Shown here: positions 23,201-36,446 of the stretch, one piece after another | How positions within the stretch are numbered: position 1 is the stretch's first letter | How the letters are laid out: each line of letters starts with the position of its first letter | From: Hirundichthys speculiger | Taxonomy: Eukaryota; Chordata; Actinopteri; Beloniformes; Exocoetidae | Length of the DNA: 64,000 nt | Assembly: GCA_018398805.1 (NCBI GenBank) | Contig: JAGFBZ010002557.1 | Location: forward strand, 759,501-823,500 | Direction: 5' to 3' | Translations under genes and position numbers: made by a program | Notes under the pieces: model-generated | The model's database searches: none | Seen by the model: the letters and a program-made list of their open reading frames with translations, nothing else | Told to the model about the DNA's origin: nothing

Positions 23201-26200
23201 ATATCATATGATATAACATTGTGGTTGGGCTCTGTGATGTCACAAACCCTGCAAATCTGAATGGTTTACTGAATTACATATTTTCAGACTCAGTGGTAAT
23301 GTTGTGTTACATCAGGGTCTTTGATGTGGTAATCTCTTCAGACACCCAAATAAGTGCACTCATACACAAAAGTTGTTTTTTTTTTCGTTATTTTTTTTCA
23401 TATTCATGTCTGGTTTAAAATAAATGCCAGGGGTAAATAAACAGGTAAATGATAACAGTATCTGTTCACAAAACATAGTTGTGTATGAATAAAAAAAAAA
23501 ACAGCTTAACTTGGAGATACTTAATGTGAAACAGAAATATATCAAATTACTGTACTTGCTTAAATGTAATTAGATACATTCTGCACCAGGTGAACTAACT
23601 TTGGCACATTTTATATGTGAGAGTGAAGTGTATCCGTGCTGCATTACAAAATGATTGTAATATTGGCTTCAAAATCCAAGATTTTGTAAATTAACAAGTA
23701 AATCAGCAGCTCATAGAAGCGCTATGAAACAAATCATGTTGAAACACTTATTCGGTACCTACAGTGTGTTTTTAACATAGACATTTCCATTGCGATGTTT
23801 ATGCACCCTTTCATTTTCAGTGTAAAGTTCTTTTGTGCTCATTGTAAGGTGAGTTTAAGGTGTGAACCTGCAAGCCAGTTCAATAGCATTTTTCTCTGCT
23901 GGGATGTTGGAACTTAAAGCCTGCACTGCACAAACATTCAGATAATCATGAAGGCACACGTTCTCAGGAGCAAAATTTATCGGGTATTCTTTCTAGTAAG
24001 GGAGGAGGTTTGGATGTGATTTTAAATAATGTAACCAATTTTGACAAGAACTGTCATGGACACAAATTCCTGTTTTCATGTTTTCACACAGATCCTGTCC
24101 AGATGCCAGGATGTGTCCTGTCTTTGTCCCTATGACCCCTTCAGGAGCAAAAGAAATTCAACAACTTGATATTGTCATTCATCTTGTCATTCATATTGTC
24201 ATTCAGGTAATGTTTCTCTGAAAAATAACCCCCACATTTTTTTAGTTTCACTTTTTTTTTCTCCCTTTACCTTTAAGTTATTTTGTCCCCAAAGGAAACC
24301 CTGTGATGTTTGCCTCGTGTGACTCTTACACATACTTGTAAGACATATGAGTGAAGTCTCACTATTGCAGCTGGTGGAGCAGGTTCGATGCAGAGGCAAC
24401 TCCTGCAGGGTTTTTGCAAATGCAGCCTTAACTGCTGTGAAAGCCCAGTTTATTTTCCTTCAGGCCATAATTAAGCTGGAAATTCATTCAAAAATAGGAA
24501 CTATACACATTCACAAAATTATGTCTCAGTGTTTCTGACGGTGGCGCCGGAAACTTCCAGAGGAAAAAAAAAAAAAAACAAGAACAAAAAACCCCCACCA
24601 AAAACGACTCTCTGCTGGTTCCCTCTAGTGTGGGCAACTGTAACTACATTGTACTGAACACAGTTATGAAGTAGAACATTTATTTTCATGCACCTTACTG
24701 GGTGTGTAGCTGTCTTAAAGGACTGTAGACAAGCCCTGCAGTTATATAATATTTTTACTGCATCCATCTGCTAATAGTGCTTGATCTAGTGATGATGTTG
24801 CAAAATAGGATCCTTCAGTACCTGGGAGTTACTGCAAATGAACACCAATCTGCATGTATTTGTTCAGATGTAGCGGGGTCAGATGAGTTGCTTGATAGTG
24901 ATCAAGCTACTTCTTCTTTATTGTGCCTTTTATGACATGTGCAGTTTTATTTGGACCATTATCTGGGGCTCAATTGGGTTTAACGCGATGCCAGCTCAAC
25001 TGTTCCACCTAGAACAAGTGGCTGAGTTATTAAAGGCTCACCAAAATACCCCACTCTGTTCCTTTTTTTAGATTCTAATTTGGTTCCGCTGTGATTTATG
25101 TCTGGCATCTGAGAGGAGGTCAAGGCGGACTGTGCGTCACAGTTGCTCTTAACACAGATGACAAATTTTAGGGGAGACATTCGGAGTTAACAAAGCAGAA
25201 CTGAAGAAACAAGAGGAGAGATTTCATAAAACAGGAGGGTAGCTGGATGTTCGCGGCTCAGACAGGACAGAGGTTTTCCCCTCACGGGTTTAAACTTTTA
25301 GCTGAATTCCTCCAGTGCCTGCAGGGAGGTAGCCACATATGTCACTCAGCGCATGAACACACGTGGCCTGCACTCATTTGACACCTGAAGCTTTTAGGAG
25401 AGAATCGTTCCTGCCAAGTACAATAAGCTATGATTATAACACTATGGAGAAAATGCACTCCTGTGATATTCACAGCAAGTATGCAGTTCATGTCAGTGAA
25501 ATTTGTCCTAAAGAAAGGTAATTAAAGCTGTGACTCTGAACCAATACAGTGTTCTGAGGCACTTTCGGTAAAGAAAGTTTACACATTCCAGCTTTAACTT
25601 ACGGTACAAGTCAAGATTTTTGTTTTGTCCAATACTCCAGAGAGTTTCACATGAAAACATGATCTTGGATGTACTTTCCAGGAGCTGCCCGAAACTGATG
25701 AATAAACATCAAATTCCATTTGTATTTTGGCAGCTTTGCCAGACTCCTGCAGAGTTCTGCTTTATTTCTGTCAAAGTAAAAGCAAAGTAACTCTGTATTT
25801 CTTTGAAGTAGCTAAGTTATAGATATAGACATTTAGAATTATTTGTATTTATGCAGACATTTTTTATCTAAAATACACAAATAAAGAAATCAGATGAAAT
25901 TTAGCTGTATTTTCTTTATTTCAAATCTGTGAGTAGCCGTCGTTTGAATTTTTTTTAATTATTTGTCTTGTCCTGACTTATTGAACAAACATGGCCAGTC
26001 CAAGTCTGATCATATTTGCGGGAGTGGATGATGAAGAGAACAAAAGAGATCTTGGTGCTTGTGAAATTGATTACAAGACTGTTATGACTTCACCAATGAA
26101 CTTTCAAACAGATCCACGCCCTGGGAATAGTGATCAATCAATATAGAGAACTATACAGCTAAGGTGTGTACCTGTCTGGGAAGTCTCAAAGGAACTTGCG

Positions 26201-29039
26201 GCAACTTCTAATCAACTAAAGGCCGCTCTCATATCGCCTTACGTTAATGTTCACAACCCTGCTGTCTTTCTTGAGTGAATATTTTGTGGTGCTTTTGGTC
26301 AAATAAGTGCAGAAATGATGCAGAGCAATGCTTTACAATATATTGTATAGCTTCCTAGATTCAAGTAAATTTCTTTGTGCTTCTTCTCTCTCTGACCAGC
26401 CAATGCACACAGTTGATAAAATGTTACTGTTGTTTTTTCTTTTCTCCCAGCTGTCGCCAAGAGCTTGGTCAAAGGTAATTGTTGGGCTTCTCTCTGTATA
26501 AAGTGCCTTCAGACGGCATTTGTTGTAAATTAGAGCTATATAAATGGGTTTAAACTGAAATTAATAATTTTTTTTTCTTTAAAAAAAACAGCATGCAAGG
26601 GCTCAGTCACACATTCACACATTCAAGTCAAGTTAAATTGTTTTGCTATATGTTAAAACACATCACAACTTTGGAAAATACCCAATGCACCAGACATCTC
26701 CAGACAGACTTGACTCATCATCCACCGAAGTGCAGACATAATAGATTATTTTTACTGTTGCTCTGTTTAATTTCCTTCCTTCATTTTGTTCTTCTTCCCC
26801 ACCACAGTAGTTTTCTGATAATTTGAGATCACATCAAAATATCTCTTTCGATACCCAAAGTATGGTGGAATTTCTGCATCTTGAGGTCCTGTTGTTCTGG
26901 ATGGGAATTCTGTAAATATTATTGCTACAGAGTGATATTTCCCATTTTTTTTGCAAAAATGGAGCAACTGGAAATTTTCATTTTACCATAGTTTTAGTAA
27001 ACGACAAAGTCTGCACTGCAGACATGAGAAATAATGTAAATAGCAGATACACCGATATTAAGACATGTAGAACTATTCGATGAATAAAATTTGTGCACTG
27101 ACGCATATTTTCACTATCAAACATTCCCGTTTTCAGTCATATATGATTACGAGATGCTGTAACCTTCCACTCTTTTTTAAGCTTCACCTTCTTACAACAA
27201 GCTTTCAGCTTTCATTCCGTACCAGATCTCTCCTTCCATCCTGCTGATCCTGTGTCCATTTTGAGTAAAACTTGCAGTGAATTAACGTTATATGGATTTG
27301 CTGTTTCATTGTGTGATATCAAAGTCTATAAAAATGATTTCATGTGTACAAACAAGACAGACGGCTTATAATGTTTGGATAAGCATGGCTCATATCTGCG
27401 TTTTTCTTTGCCTCACATTCAGCTTTGAATCAGGACATTGACTCAAGGTGAATGTGGCTGCCTCAACCTGGCCACAAATCCACCAGACGTTCTTCATTTT
27501 GTTTGATCTTTGGGCCTCGCCTGGCCCTCACAACACTTGCATATCCCATGTAAAAGCAAGCTTATGTAAGTTGGGTCATATCTAGCTCGTTCATGAACTC
27601 TGGGACACATCTGGCCCACATGACACTTGCAAATACCATAACTGCAGAAATGTGTCTGCTATGTCGGAACTGAAATCTGTATTAGTTATGCTGATGCTTG
27701 TCAGTAATGTTTAAACTGTTTGGCACTCAAGAAAAACATGCAAGCCATTTCAAAACAAAGCAAAGACATAACTTAAGATCTTCGCATTGTATCAATGAAT
27801 CTGCCATCCCCAGCGAGAAAGAAGCAGTGAGTTCATGCACGTAGCACTGACATTTTTGGCACCCGTACAGGATTGCTCTCTCACAGCGTTACTCATGTCA
27901 GGTGACCAAGCCTTCCCAAGTTTGTATGACATAGATTTATCCCTGCAAATATAGCACTTCCTCTGGAATATCACATCATGCAGGAAACGAAGCAGTCAGA
28001 AGGTGTGTGAGATAAGGGGTGAGGAAACAACCCAACAAACAGCAGAATGATGGAGTATCCAGGCATGTAACAGGGTGCTGATGTGAAGTTGTCTCGTTCA
28101 GAAACACTTTCAAGTTCATTGTGATTTATATCTTATTAAATTACAGGGTTTAAAATGAATGGTTAATATTAGCACAACAGGCAACACAGAAACAGAGAAC
28201 AAGCTCTTTAAAATAAACCCTCCAAAAAATAAACAACAGTAGATTTAAACTAACCACTGACTTAGAGTTGTATATTTAATGGTATTAAGTGTGTGATACG
28301 GGTGGATAATGGAGAAATGTCATTACATCATTGATTTGAAGGAGAACTTTAGGTCATTTTCATTCCCATTGTACTAAAAAAAAAGTTATACAGAGCAACA
28401 AGGAACACAAGTCGTGGTAAGAAAAGCACAGGTATTAATGATGAACTTGGTGACAGCTGACTTCTACATACATTTGCTGTTTTAGTATTGGGGTCATGTT
28501 TTTTTCACTATCTGGTATAGTTTACAAAACAACCCAAACACCCGAGTGGAAAAAATTCTGACTGCACTTTCACGAGTTCACACAGGTCTTTTCTTTCATT
28601 CTGGATGATTCCTTCGTCAGTCAGTTTGGACATAGGTGTGACAGGAAGTATGTCAAGCCACTAAATTTCTCTAGAAATTCTAGAGGAGCAACTGGAGATT
28701 AGATTGAAACCGTCTGAACAAGCCCATGTTGTGAAAACAGTTTGATTTAGTCAGGAAAAAAAATCAAAGCCCATAGGTGTGAATTTCTTCCTTCCATATA
28801 CAGAACATTTACTAGACTACCAACATACATGTAACTCATTTTGCTTTTGAGCACTTTTTTTTTAAACTGACACTTATGCTAACAGTTTTCACTTTCACTA
28901 TCACTTTCTAGTAAATAACTAACACGGACAAAATAGTGAGGTGCATGAGTAAAAGTATAAGTTTGAAAAAATTAATAAATGTATCCAATGTTACAAAAGT
29001 AGGAAATTTAAAAAGAATATATAATAAAAATCTCCATCA

Positions 29040-30180
29040 TCTGGACCAATCAGGCAGCACTTTGAGGGTCATGTTCTTTGATTTCTCAAGTGCTTTTAAT
29101 ACAATTCAGCCTGCGTTGTTATGTGAGAAGCTCCATAAGTTCCAGGTGGATTCCTCCACAACCTCCTGGATTTATGACTACCTCACAAACATACCACAGT
29201 TTGTGAGACTGAAAGGTTGTGTGTCTGAGATGGAGGTCAGCAGCATTGGAGCACCACAAGGAACTGTTCTCTCACCATTTCTCTTCACGCTCTACACCTC
29301 TGACTTCCAGTACAACTCTGAGTCCTGTCATCTGCAGAAATACTCTGATGACTCTGCAGTTGTTGGATGTATCAGCAACGGACAGGAAGCAGAGTACATA
29401 GAACTGATCTGTCAGTTTGTGAAATGGTGTAGTAACAATCATCTCGTATTAAATACCAGCAAAACTAAGGAGATGATTGTCGACTTCAGGAGGAACAAGA
29501 ATCAACACAGCAGTGTTTCCATCCTGGGAAAGGAGGTGGAGGTGGTGGAGGAATACAAGTATCTTGGAGTTCAGCTTGACAACAGACTGGAGTGGAAATG
29601 CAACACAGAATACATCTACAAGAAAGGTCAGAGCAGACTCTACTTTTTAAGAAAGTTGAGATCTTTTAATGTCTGCACCAAGATGTTGCACATCTTCTAT
29701 AGGTCTGTTGTTGAAAGTGCAATCAGCTTTGCAGCCATCTGCTGGGGCAGCAGCATCAGAACCAGAGACCTGAAGTGAATCAACAAACTGATCAGGAAAG
29801 CTGGATCTGTGCTGGGTGTAACTCTGGAGCCACTGGAGCTGATTGTACAAAAAAGAAAGCTGCACAAGCTGATGAAGATGAGGAAGGACTCTTCACACCC
29901 TCTCCACGACACAGTGATCAAACAACAGAGTGTGTTCAGTGAGAGGCTTCTTCAGGTCCGTTGCAAGACGGAAAGATACAGAAGATCATTCCTGCCAGCA
30001 GCCAGCAGCCTCCACAACAAGACTTGACACCTATTATTATTATTATTAATATTATTATTGTTGTCGTTGTCTGTTATTTATTAAAAAAAAAAGAGCCCTA
30101 ATACTACAGTATTGAATTTCCCTTTATGGGATAAATAAAGTATTTTTCATTTCATTTTTTAATTTCATTTCATTTCATTC
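29040..30180 (+). mobile_element. 5'-truncated non-LTR retrotransposon (LINE) reverse transcriptase
   Basis: The frame encodes reverse transcriptase motifs in order: FFDFSSAFNTI, GAPQGTVLSPFLFTLY and the catalytic YSDD box (in LQKYSDDSAVVG), then LVLNTSKTKEMIVDF and YKYLGVQLDN. A TGA at 29776-29778 interrupts the frame. The same frame then continues with an RRSFLPAASSL end to about 30027. The tail has ATT repeats, TTTATGGGATAAATAAAG and CATTT repeats, as in fish L2/Rex1-like LINEs. The 5' part (endonuclease) is missing. The combination of truncation and the internal stop makes this a dead copy. Exact clade not determined. Confidence 0.8.
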
Positions 30181-30520
30181 ATCATTATAAAGAGCATGTT
30201 TTAGATTATTAGATTATTATTTATGTATTTGAAAAGATTTGCCTTATTCTTGAATTACGTACAGATGCCAGTAAAATATGGCTTTGTAAAATTAAATGTA
30301 TATCTTAATATGTTTCACTAAACTGTAGCCTATGTTTTGTTTCTTTCTGATGTGTACACTTTTTTTCTGTTTTTTTGAGAAGTTTGGTTCATTTGATAGT
30401 TAGGACTGCTAGTTTTAAACTTACATATATCGCGTTCCAATCTTTTTTCTTTTATTTATTAATTTTCTAAATTAGATCTAATTTTTAACTTAGCATGAGC
30501 AACCCTAACCATTCACTCCA

Positions 30521-30905
30521 CGGAAATTCTGTCATGTGTAATGGGTCTGGCACCCCTCATTCACAGTTCATTCACCCCTCATTCACAGCCATTTCCACTG
30601 GTCGAGAATGTACCAAACTAATCGCAACTGGGTGAGGTTTATGCAATGATTTATGCATCAGTGTCCAAGAGTCACTACCAAGATGCAGAATAACTAATTA
30701 AAAGTTTAGCTACAACAGTTGTTCGCCAGTGTTACTGTCTAGTTGTCACTTTGCCCATGTCTCTTTGGTTGGTTACATGTCTATCCAGTGATATCCAGAG
30801 GCAAGCTCTGCTCTATCCCCAGGAAATCAAAGTCAAATCCAAAGGAATCAGACTAATTCATTGCATCAAAGAGGGAACGTCTCGGGATGGCAGGTCAGAC
30901 TACTT
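30521..30905. repeat. Interspersed repeat, copy 3 of 3
   Basis: Shares ATGGGTCTGGCACCCC, GTACCAAACTAATCGCAACT, a 'tggttggttacatgtctatccagtgatatcc' region, an 'aaatcaaagtcaaatcc' block and GGGATGGCAGGTCAG with the copies near 18.0 and 7.9 kb, in the same order. Confidence 0.5.
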
Positions 30906-32331
30906 TTGACCCTCTTCAACATAATAAAATACAATTATAATATATTAAAGATACTATAGGAGCGGTAATAAAACTTTATCTGTATATCCACTTGAATATA
31001 ATTTTGAGTGTGTTGTTAGTTAAAAATCTTGGGGGGTTTTTTTTGTCACTTTTTCTTCACTCAGTTATAGACAACCACCACTGAGAGCAGCAGCAGGCAG
31101 AGGCCTCAGTCCAACTGCTTAGACAATGACTCCCTGTTCTTAAATCTTCCAGTATGGCTGATGGGTGGTTGTGAACAAGTCGAGTTATGTGATATTTTAC
31201 CACTCTGAGACGGGCTGTGGAGGTGAGAAGCTGATGGACAGACAGCGTTTGATGGAACAAGCAGACAAAGGGTGAGTCAGTAGACATCAGAGCTGCTGAC
31301 AGGCTCATTTGTCAGCTCTCTAAAATAACTCTGCACCAGAACATCGTGGACACACATGGCTGATCAATAGCAAGGGCAACACTTTGTGTTCCAAAGTGGA
31401 GAGGGTATCATTTATAAGTAAACTGCAATGTAATATATGTGATTTTAGACAAAAAAAAAAAAAAGAAAGAAAAGAAAAAAAAAAAAGGACAATCTACCAG
31501 GAGGTCAGACAAGCTAATTCCAGTGAAGAAAAAAAAAGGTTAATCAAATAATCATGTAACATATTCAACCATATGAAAATGCTCAGCATCTCCAGCTATA
31601 TCTACAGACAGCAGACATTTAGTGCATTAGAAACAATATACTTCTTCAAACAGCATTTGGGAGGATTCTATTGCTGTTGTTCATCATCAGACAGCCCCAC
31701 AGCAGTCAAATGTGCCCATTGCTCCACTGTTAATAATTTTTGAAAGTTTATAATGTTTTACTGTTGCAGTTTTTTTCTGGTTGGAAATCTTCACACAGTT
31801 ATCAAAGTACCTGTAGTGTATGTGAAGACAGGAGGGACTATGCTAAACATTATAGTGTGTAAAGAGGTGAACAGTGTATGAGAGGAAATATTATCTCTAC
31901 TAAACCGCAGACGTTAAAGGGGGCTCTGTTGCTGTAGTTGCTTGCTGTTGCTCGCGCTTTAGCTACCCCTACTGGTTATTAATGAAAACTGCACTTCTCA
32001 CGAGATATTTTGTAAAACGGTTAACAGAAATCTTCTGTCTTGCGCATGTTAATGAAATAAAACTGTCTGTGTTAGATGTGGTTGCAATAAGTGCATTAAC
32101 TGTCATATTATTCATATAAAGACTTTTTTCTTGCAGAGCTACACCGAACAGATAGTACACTTCGGTCTTTAAATCTCCAATTTTCTGTTTCCCAGTGGAA
32201 ACAGAAAATTAACATGACAGCTGCTCCGTAAATAATGAGAAACTTTCATTTGTTAACTATCAACAGCACATGTGCCCGCTCTTGTTTAGATTTTCTTTTT
32301 TTTTTAACGCCTGCCCTGAAACTTGACTCCC

Positions 32332-32414
32332 GTTGCCATGGAAGCAAAACAACTGCAATTACCCAATTATGGTCAAAGGAAGTTCGAAGATACGGGGTTC
32401 GCGCGTTGACGTCA
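32332..32414. promoter_or_regulatory. RFX X-box-like site and consensus CRE
   Basis: GTTGCCATGGAAGC at 32332-32345 is close to the RFX X-box. TGACGTCA at 32407-32414 is a perfect palindromic CRE within CpG-rich DNA (GCGCGTTGACGTCACGCAC). The pair sits about 1.2 kb beyond the stop of the fos-like gene. It could be a distal regulatory element or an unannotated promoter. No associated coding exon was recognised. Confidence 0.4.
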
Positions 32415-33029
32415 CGCACAGGCGGCACAGCACGCACTGCGCTGCTGAGGAATCAGGTTCCTTTGACCGTGACAACAGCGGAGCAGAGATAGAGCTATGA
32501 ATAAATAATTAACCTGCTGTTTCTGCGGTTCCCACTCAGTTTAAATACGATTCAGTCCCCGACGGCTGCACTTTATGTAATCCTGAAGCCAAAAATAGGC
32601 GCAGCGGCATCTTTAGGAAGTGAAGCTGAGCAGAAAATGTTTAGCTGTAGGGCATTCTCGACGTTCAAAGCTCACTTTACGCACCTTTAAACTCGTGTAA
32701 TGACTTTTTAAGCTGCACCTGCACCTTCTTCATTAGCAGTAATGAAACTCTAGCCTATTACACATTTAAAAAATATATATATATCCTTTAATAACAGTGG
32801 CTCAGATTTCATTTTAATGACTTCTGAGTTATAGCTCTGGAGCATGCTGTCATATTTACATATGATGTTTTTTTTTTTACATGAACCTTTCATCTTTAAC
32901 TGCTCGTGGATATCAATGAAGTAAATGAAAAATAATTAAAAGCTGTACAGCAGCTGCAGAGGGACTGCTTTGTCAAATATTTCCTTATTGGATTAATACC
33001 AGGGAGAAGTCATTGGTAGATATCTTCTT

Positions 33030-33035
33030 TTTATT
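33030..33035 (-). terminator. Candidate polyadenylation signal of the fos-like gene
   Basis: Plus-strand TTTATT is AATAAA on the minus strand, about 600 bases after the stop codon. That is a usual length for a Fos 3' UTR. Other signals are possible. Confidence 0.35.
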
Positions 33036-33640
33036 TCCAGCATTATTCATTTGTTGTTTTTGTTGTTGTTGTTTTTTTACATCTGCATAATTTTTGATAA
33101 GTAAAAAAATAAACTATGTCATAAAATACATCTTGAGAAAATACATGGCATGATCTTCTTTTTTTCATGGAAAAACTTCAAAGGAAATGTCAAGTTAGGT
33201 CAGGAGACACCTTACAGTAAGATGTTATACCCATATGCTGCTACATATTAATAACCTTCTATCTTCACTTGTTACAAATGTACTCAACAGTGTTACGTAT
33301 ATATATATATATATATCTATATAATAAGCATGAACTAACTTCACATCACATGTGGATTAAAAAAAACAAGATATAGGTAACACCTCTTTTTTTGGAATAC
33401 AGATGATTTGTACTTGCATGCATTTTGATACTGGCACAAAGTCTCATCTCAGACAGTTGCAACAATATGGAAGAATTCAACCCCGATACAGTCACAGAAA
33501 ACACATCATTTATGCACAAACTTTGATGCTGAGGTTTACAGAACATCAAATCTCACACTACAAAAGATTATTTGAGAGAGAACATAGCTTGCTGGCTGGT
33601 TAGGATAACTACAATATACTGTTGCATTCTTTCTTTGCAT

Positions 33641-36106
33641 TCACAAGGCCAGAAGTGTTGGAGAGTTGAGACTATCTTTCATTAACTCAGATGCACCAAG
33701 GCTGCCTTTGAGGCCTTCGCAGCTGTCAGCCAAAGATTCAATCTCAGAGTAATTAAACGAAAATACTGTGCGGTAATTGCTACAAGTGGGACTGGAAGAC
33801 ATGACTGGTGTGCTAAAAGATTCAAGGTCGCTTGCCAAAGACTTGTACAGGGTTTCCCAGTCTGGGAGGGAGAAGGGTCCGCTCAGGTCTATGTCAGGGA
33901 CGGACACGGCCGTTTCTGAGGTCACTGTCATCTCCAGGCTTGGCACCAAGTCATCCAGGTCATCTCCTTTCAAGTCCGCCAAGGCGTCCTCTTCTGCACT
34001 GGCGCACAGGAGGATGTTGGAGTTTCCCAAAATGGCTGCAGCAGGAATGCTACAGACATTGTCCATGTCTTGACTAGCAGGAGCCTCTCCAATCGTCATG
34101 TTGCTTTCTGGTGTTTTTACATTCTCAAGGATGGACAGCAGCTGCGGGGAGGCCGGAGGATCTTGCAGCATCGAGTTAGCGTCATCCTCTTCCCTGTCAC
34201 TATCATCATTTTCAGGGAGTTTGCAGGAGGGTTTGTGGGAGGCTAAGGCATGCTCCAGTCTCTCCTTCTCTTTCAGCAGGTTATCTATCTCAGTCTGGAG
34301 GGCAGACTTCTCTTCTTCTAACGAATCTGTTTCCTGAGGCGAGAAGGGACAGAAGCAGAAGAGACTTTGCGTGAGCAAAACATGAAAGCATCCCTACCGT
34401 GATGGTGTCCTATTGTGCTCCGCAGTCATCTCTGCTTTACTCTGATCGTCCTTAATGACATGCCCTAGTAATGCATGCATGCCTTCAGCTTCAGAGGGAC
34501 GCATGCAGTGTGTACAATTTCTCTGCATGACTTCCTAAAACACTAGACTTACAGCTTGAAGGCTGTCTATCAGCTCCCTCCGTCTGTTGCGACACTTTGC
34601 TGCAGCAATCTTGTTCCTCTCCCTCCTGATCCTCCTCCTTTCCTCTTCCTCTTTGGAAGGCTGAAATCAATCAAGAGGGAAAAAAAATATGAATGAGCAT
34701 CCTGCCAAATCTTGCCTTATAAGCAGTTGGCTCCTGAACACTGTTTCATTTGCCAAAAAAGAAAAGAAATCCTCTTTGCAGTGAGTGCTGGAAATACTGA
34801 TCTTCCCGGCGCAGTCTCTCAGTTGATGCGCACTAATGCTGCACCACTGGCACAGTGCAGCTGCACGCGTGAACGCGCATTTACGCACGTTCCCTCCTCA
34901 TTCACAAATCAAAAAGCTTTAAATGTCCATTAAACAGAATTAGTTTAGCCTGTGTGTTGCTAACTCTTTCGCGAATGTTAATTTCTCGTTTTATTTAAGC
35001 TGTGCCAAGTGTTAATTGCATCTCGTTTCGGTTCTCTTTTAAGATATCGCGATAACAACAGTCTCGCCTTATGGAAAGCAGTCGTGAGCGAAAATTGGGC
35101 CAGATATCATTGAACAACAGCACTAAGCCCTTGATTTGTTCTGTTGACAGATTGATTCAGTCATTCATTGACTGCCAGTCTGAGACGTTAATATCCACTC
35201 TCACGTGCGCATACCTGCTCTTTCTCCCCTTTCCTGTTGGAGGTTTTGGCCTTCTTTTGCACCTGCTGAGGCAGATGACTGCTTTGCGCCGTGAGTCTTG
35301 GCTTTTGCACGGCCACACGACGGAGAGCCAGATGTGATGGCTGCCGGCCGCACCATCCACTTTAACTCTGTCGATGTTGAGATTGCAGTCGGAGTGGGAA
35401 CAAAGGAGGCTGCTGCGCCTGTGTCACCATCCTAAAAAGGAGCAACATCAAAGAAATGTGCATATGCATGCAGTCAATCACTTATTTAGCGTATCTGATG
35501 AATGGCCGATCACGCAGTCGCTGACCTTTACCAGTGTTTAAATGGTACATCAATCATTCAGCTGAGAAATGTCAAAAAAACAGCTAAATCAATGCTGTCT
35601 ACAAATCTATCAGGATGATCCATGTCACATTGTTGCAGCCTTATGATTATCGGTCATCAGCATCATCTCTGATATAACAAGTCATTACAGAAGCTATGCA
35701 AAACACATTACAAAACACATTTCATAAAATGAGAACGGACACTATTGCGATGACTTTACAGCTTTTCTAGATTAAGACTGTGGAGAATTTATATGTGTTT
35801 ATGATTTTCAGTCATGGATGGTAATCCCATTAACGAGAACACTCAACGAAATGTACTTGAATATATGTGCCCAATCAGAAGAATGCAACTATTCTCGCTT
35901 TGTGCAGAAGTTGTCTTGCAAGATTTGGTGTTATTTTATTTATTTATTTGCCTCTTTAAAATCTAATCCGCTTCTACCTTGGCGCTGTCCACTGATGATG
36001 AAAGCGAGTCAGGAGGATGCTGGCTGCACCCAGGGGTGTCCCCGCCAGGAGATGCCGCGCTACAGCTGGAGGATGGGTCGAACTCAGCACCGGAGTCTGG
36101 ATGCAT
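33641..36106 (-). CDS. c-Fos-like AP-1 bZIP protein, diverged paralogue, frameshift in exon 2
   Basis: Four exons with the classic fos layout: 36106-35978, 35431-35215, 34660-34553 and 34333-33641. Fos proteins heterodimerise with Jun in the nucleus and bind AP-1 sites. Exon 1 gives [20 protein letters not shown], similar to the Fos N-terminus. Exon 2 starts [12 protein letters not shown], matching fos [12 protein letters not shown]. Exon 3 carries the basic region [19 protein letters not shown]. Exon 4 has the heptad leucines ([22 protein letters not shown]) and ends [10 protein letters not shown], the c-Fos terminus. Exon 2 is 217 bases where a multiple of three is needed: its start reads in one frame and its end ([11 protein letters not shown] before the exon 3 junction) in another, so one surplus base, or two missing, lies between about 35270 and 35345. 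Otherwise the protein would be about 381 residues. It could be a fosaa-type gene, but the symbol is left open. Confidence 0.8.
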
Positions 36107-36249
36107 ATTTTCATTTAAGATCACTGCATTAAAAAAAAGGGGAAAAAAATGCAACTGTCTATTTACTCAAAGCAAAAACCTGATCTCCGAACGCGTACTT
36201 TTACTCCATTTGCCGCTCCATAAATGTACAGATTGAGGAGAGACCCGCC

Positions 36250-36256
36250 TTTTATA
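36250..36256 (-). promoter_or_regulatory. TATA box of the fos-like gene
   Basis: Minus strand CTATAAAAGGCGGG. The start codon is about 145 bases downstream on the minus strand, fitting a short TATA-driven 5' UTR as in other Fos genes. An AG after a T-rich stretch just upstream of the ATG (near 36126) could also be an acceptor, so a short 5' intron cannot be excluded. Confidence 0.6.
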
Positions 36257-36426
36257 GTGAGCTGGAATTTTATGAATGAAATCTGTGTGGTGAGACTGAA
36301 CCATTTCACAGACTGGAAATTTGCAGAGAAATAAGACTGGTGTGTGTTTTTCGCTTTAGAATTGAAACCCTTGACATGTCTGAGCAGAAACACTCAACAA
36401 CCATTTAATTTTACTGTATTTTATCC

Positions 36427-36446
36427 ATGCAAATATCCAATAATAG
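36427..36446. promoter_or_regulatory. Octamer motif and CArG-like site
   Basis: ATGCAAAT at 36427-36434 is a consensus octamer (POU) site. It is followed by CCAATAATAG at 36437-36446, one base off CC(A/T)6GG. The pair lies about 180 bases upstream of the fos-like TATA box and is the closest CArG-like site to it. Confidence 0.3.

Larger units (their letters stand above)
20870..33029. other. Intergenic DNA between jdp2 and the fos-like gene
   Basis: About 12.2 kb with no recognised protein-coding gene other than a decayed LINE. It holds fragments of fish repeats with the CAATTCAATT...TTTATTTGTATAG end at 21590-21690 and 23100-23200, a LINE fragment at 29040-30180, a repeat copy at 30521-30905, purine-rich microsatellite DNA near 31450-31490, and a GC-richer RFX/CRE stretch at 32330-32470. 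An open frame at 21777-22064 shows no motif. Confidence 0.55.

Noticed and set aside
33777..34337. Open frames on the plus strand antisense to the fos-like last exon
   Set aside because: They are shadows of a strongly conserved minus-strand coding exon and have no motif of their own.
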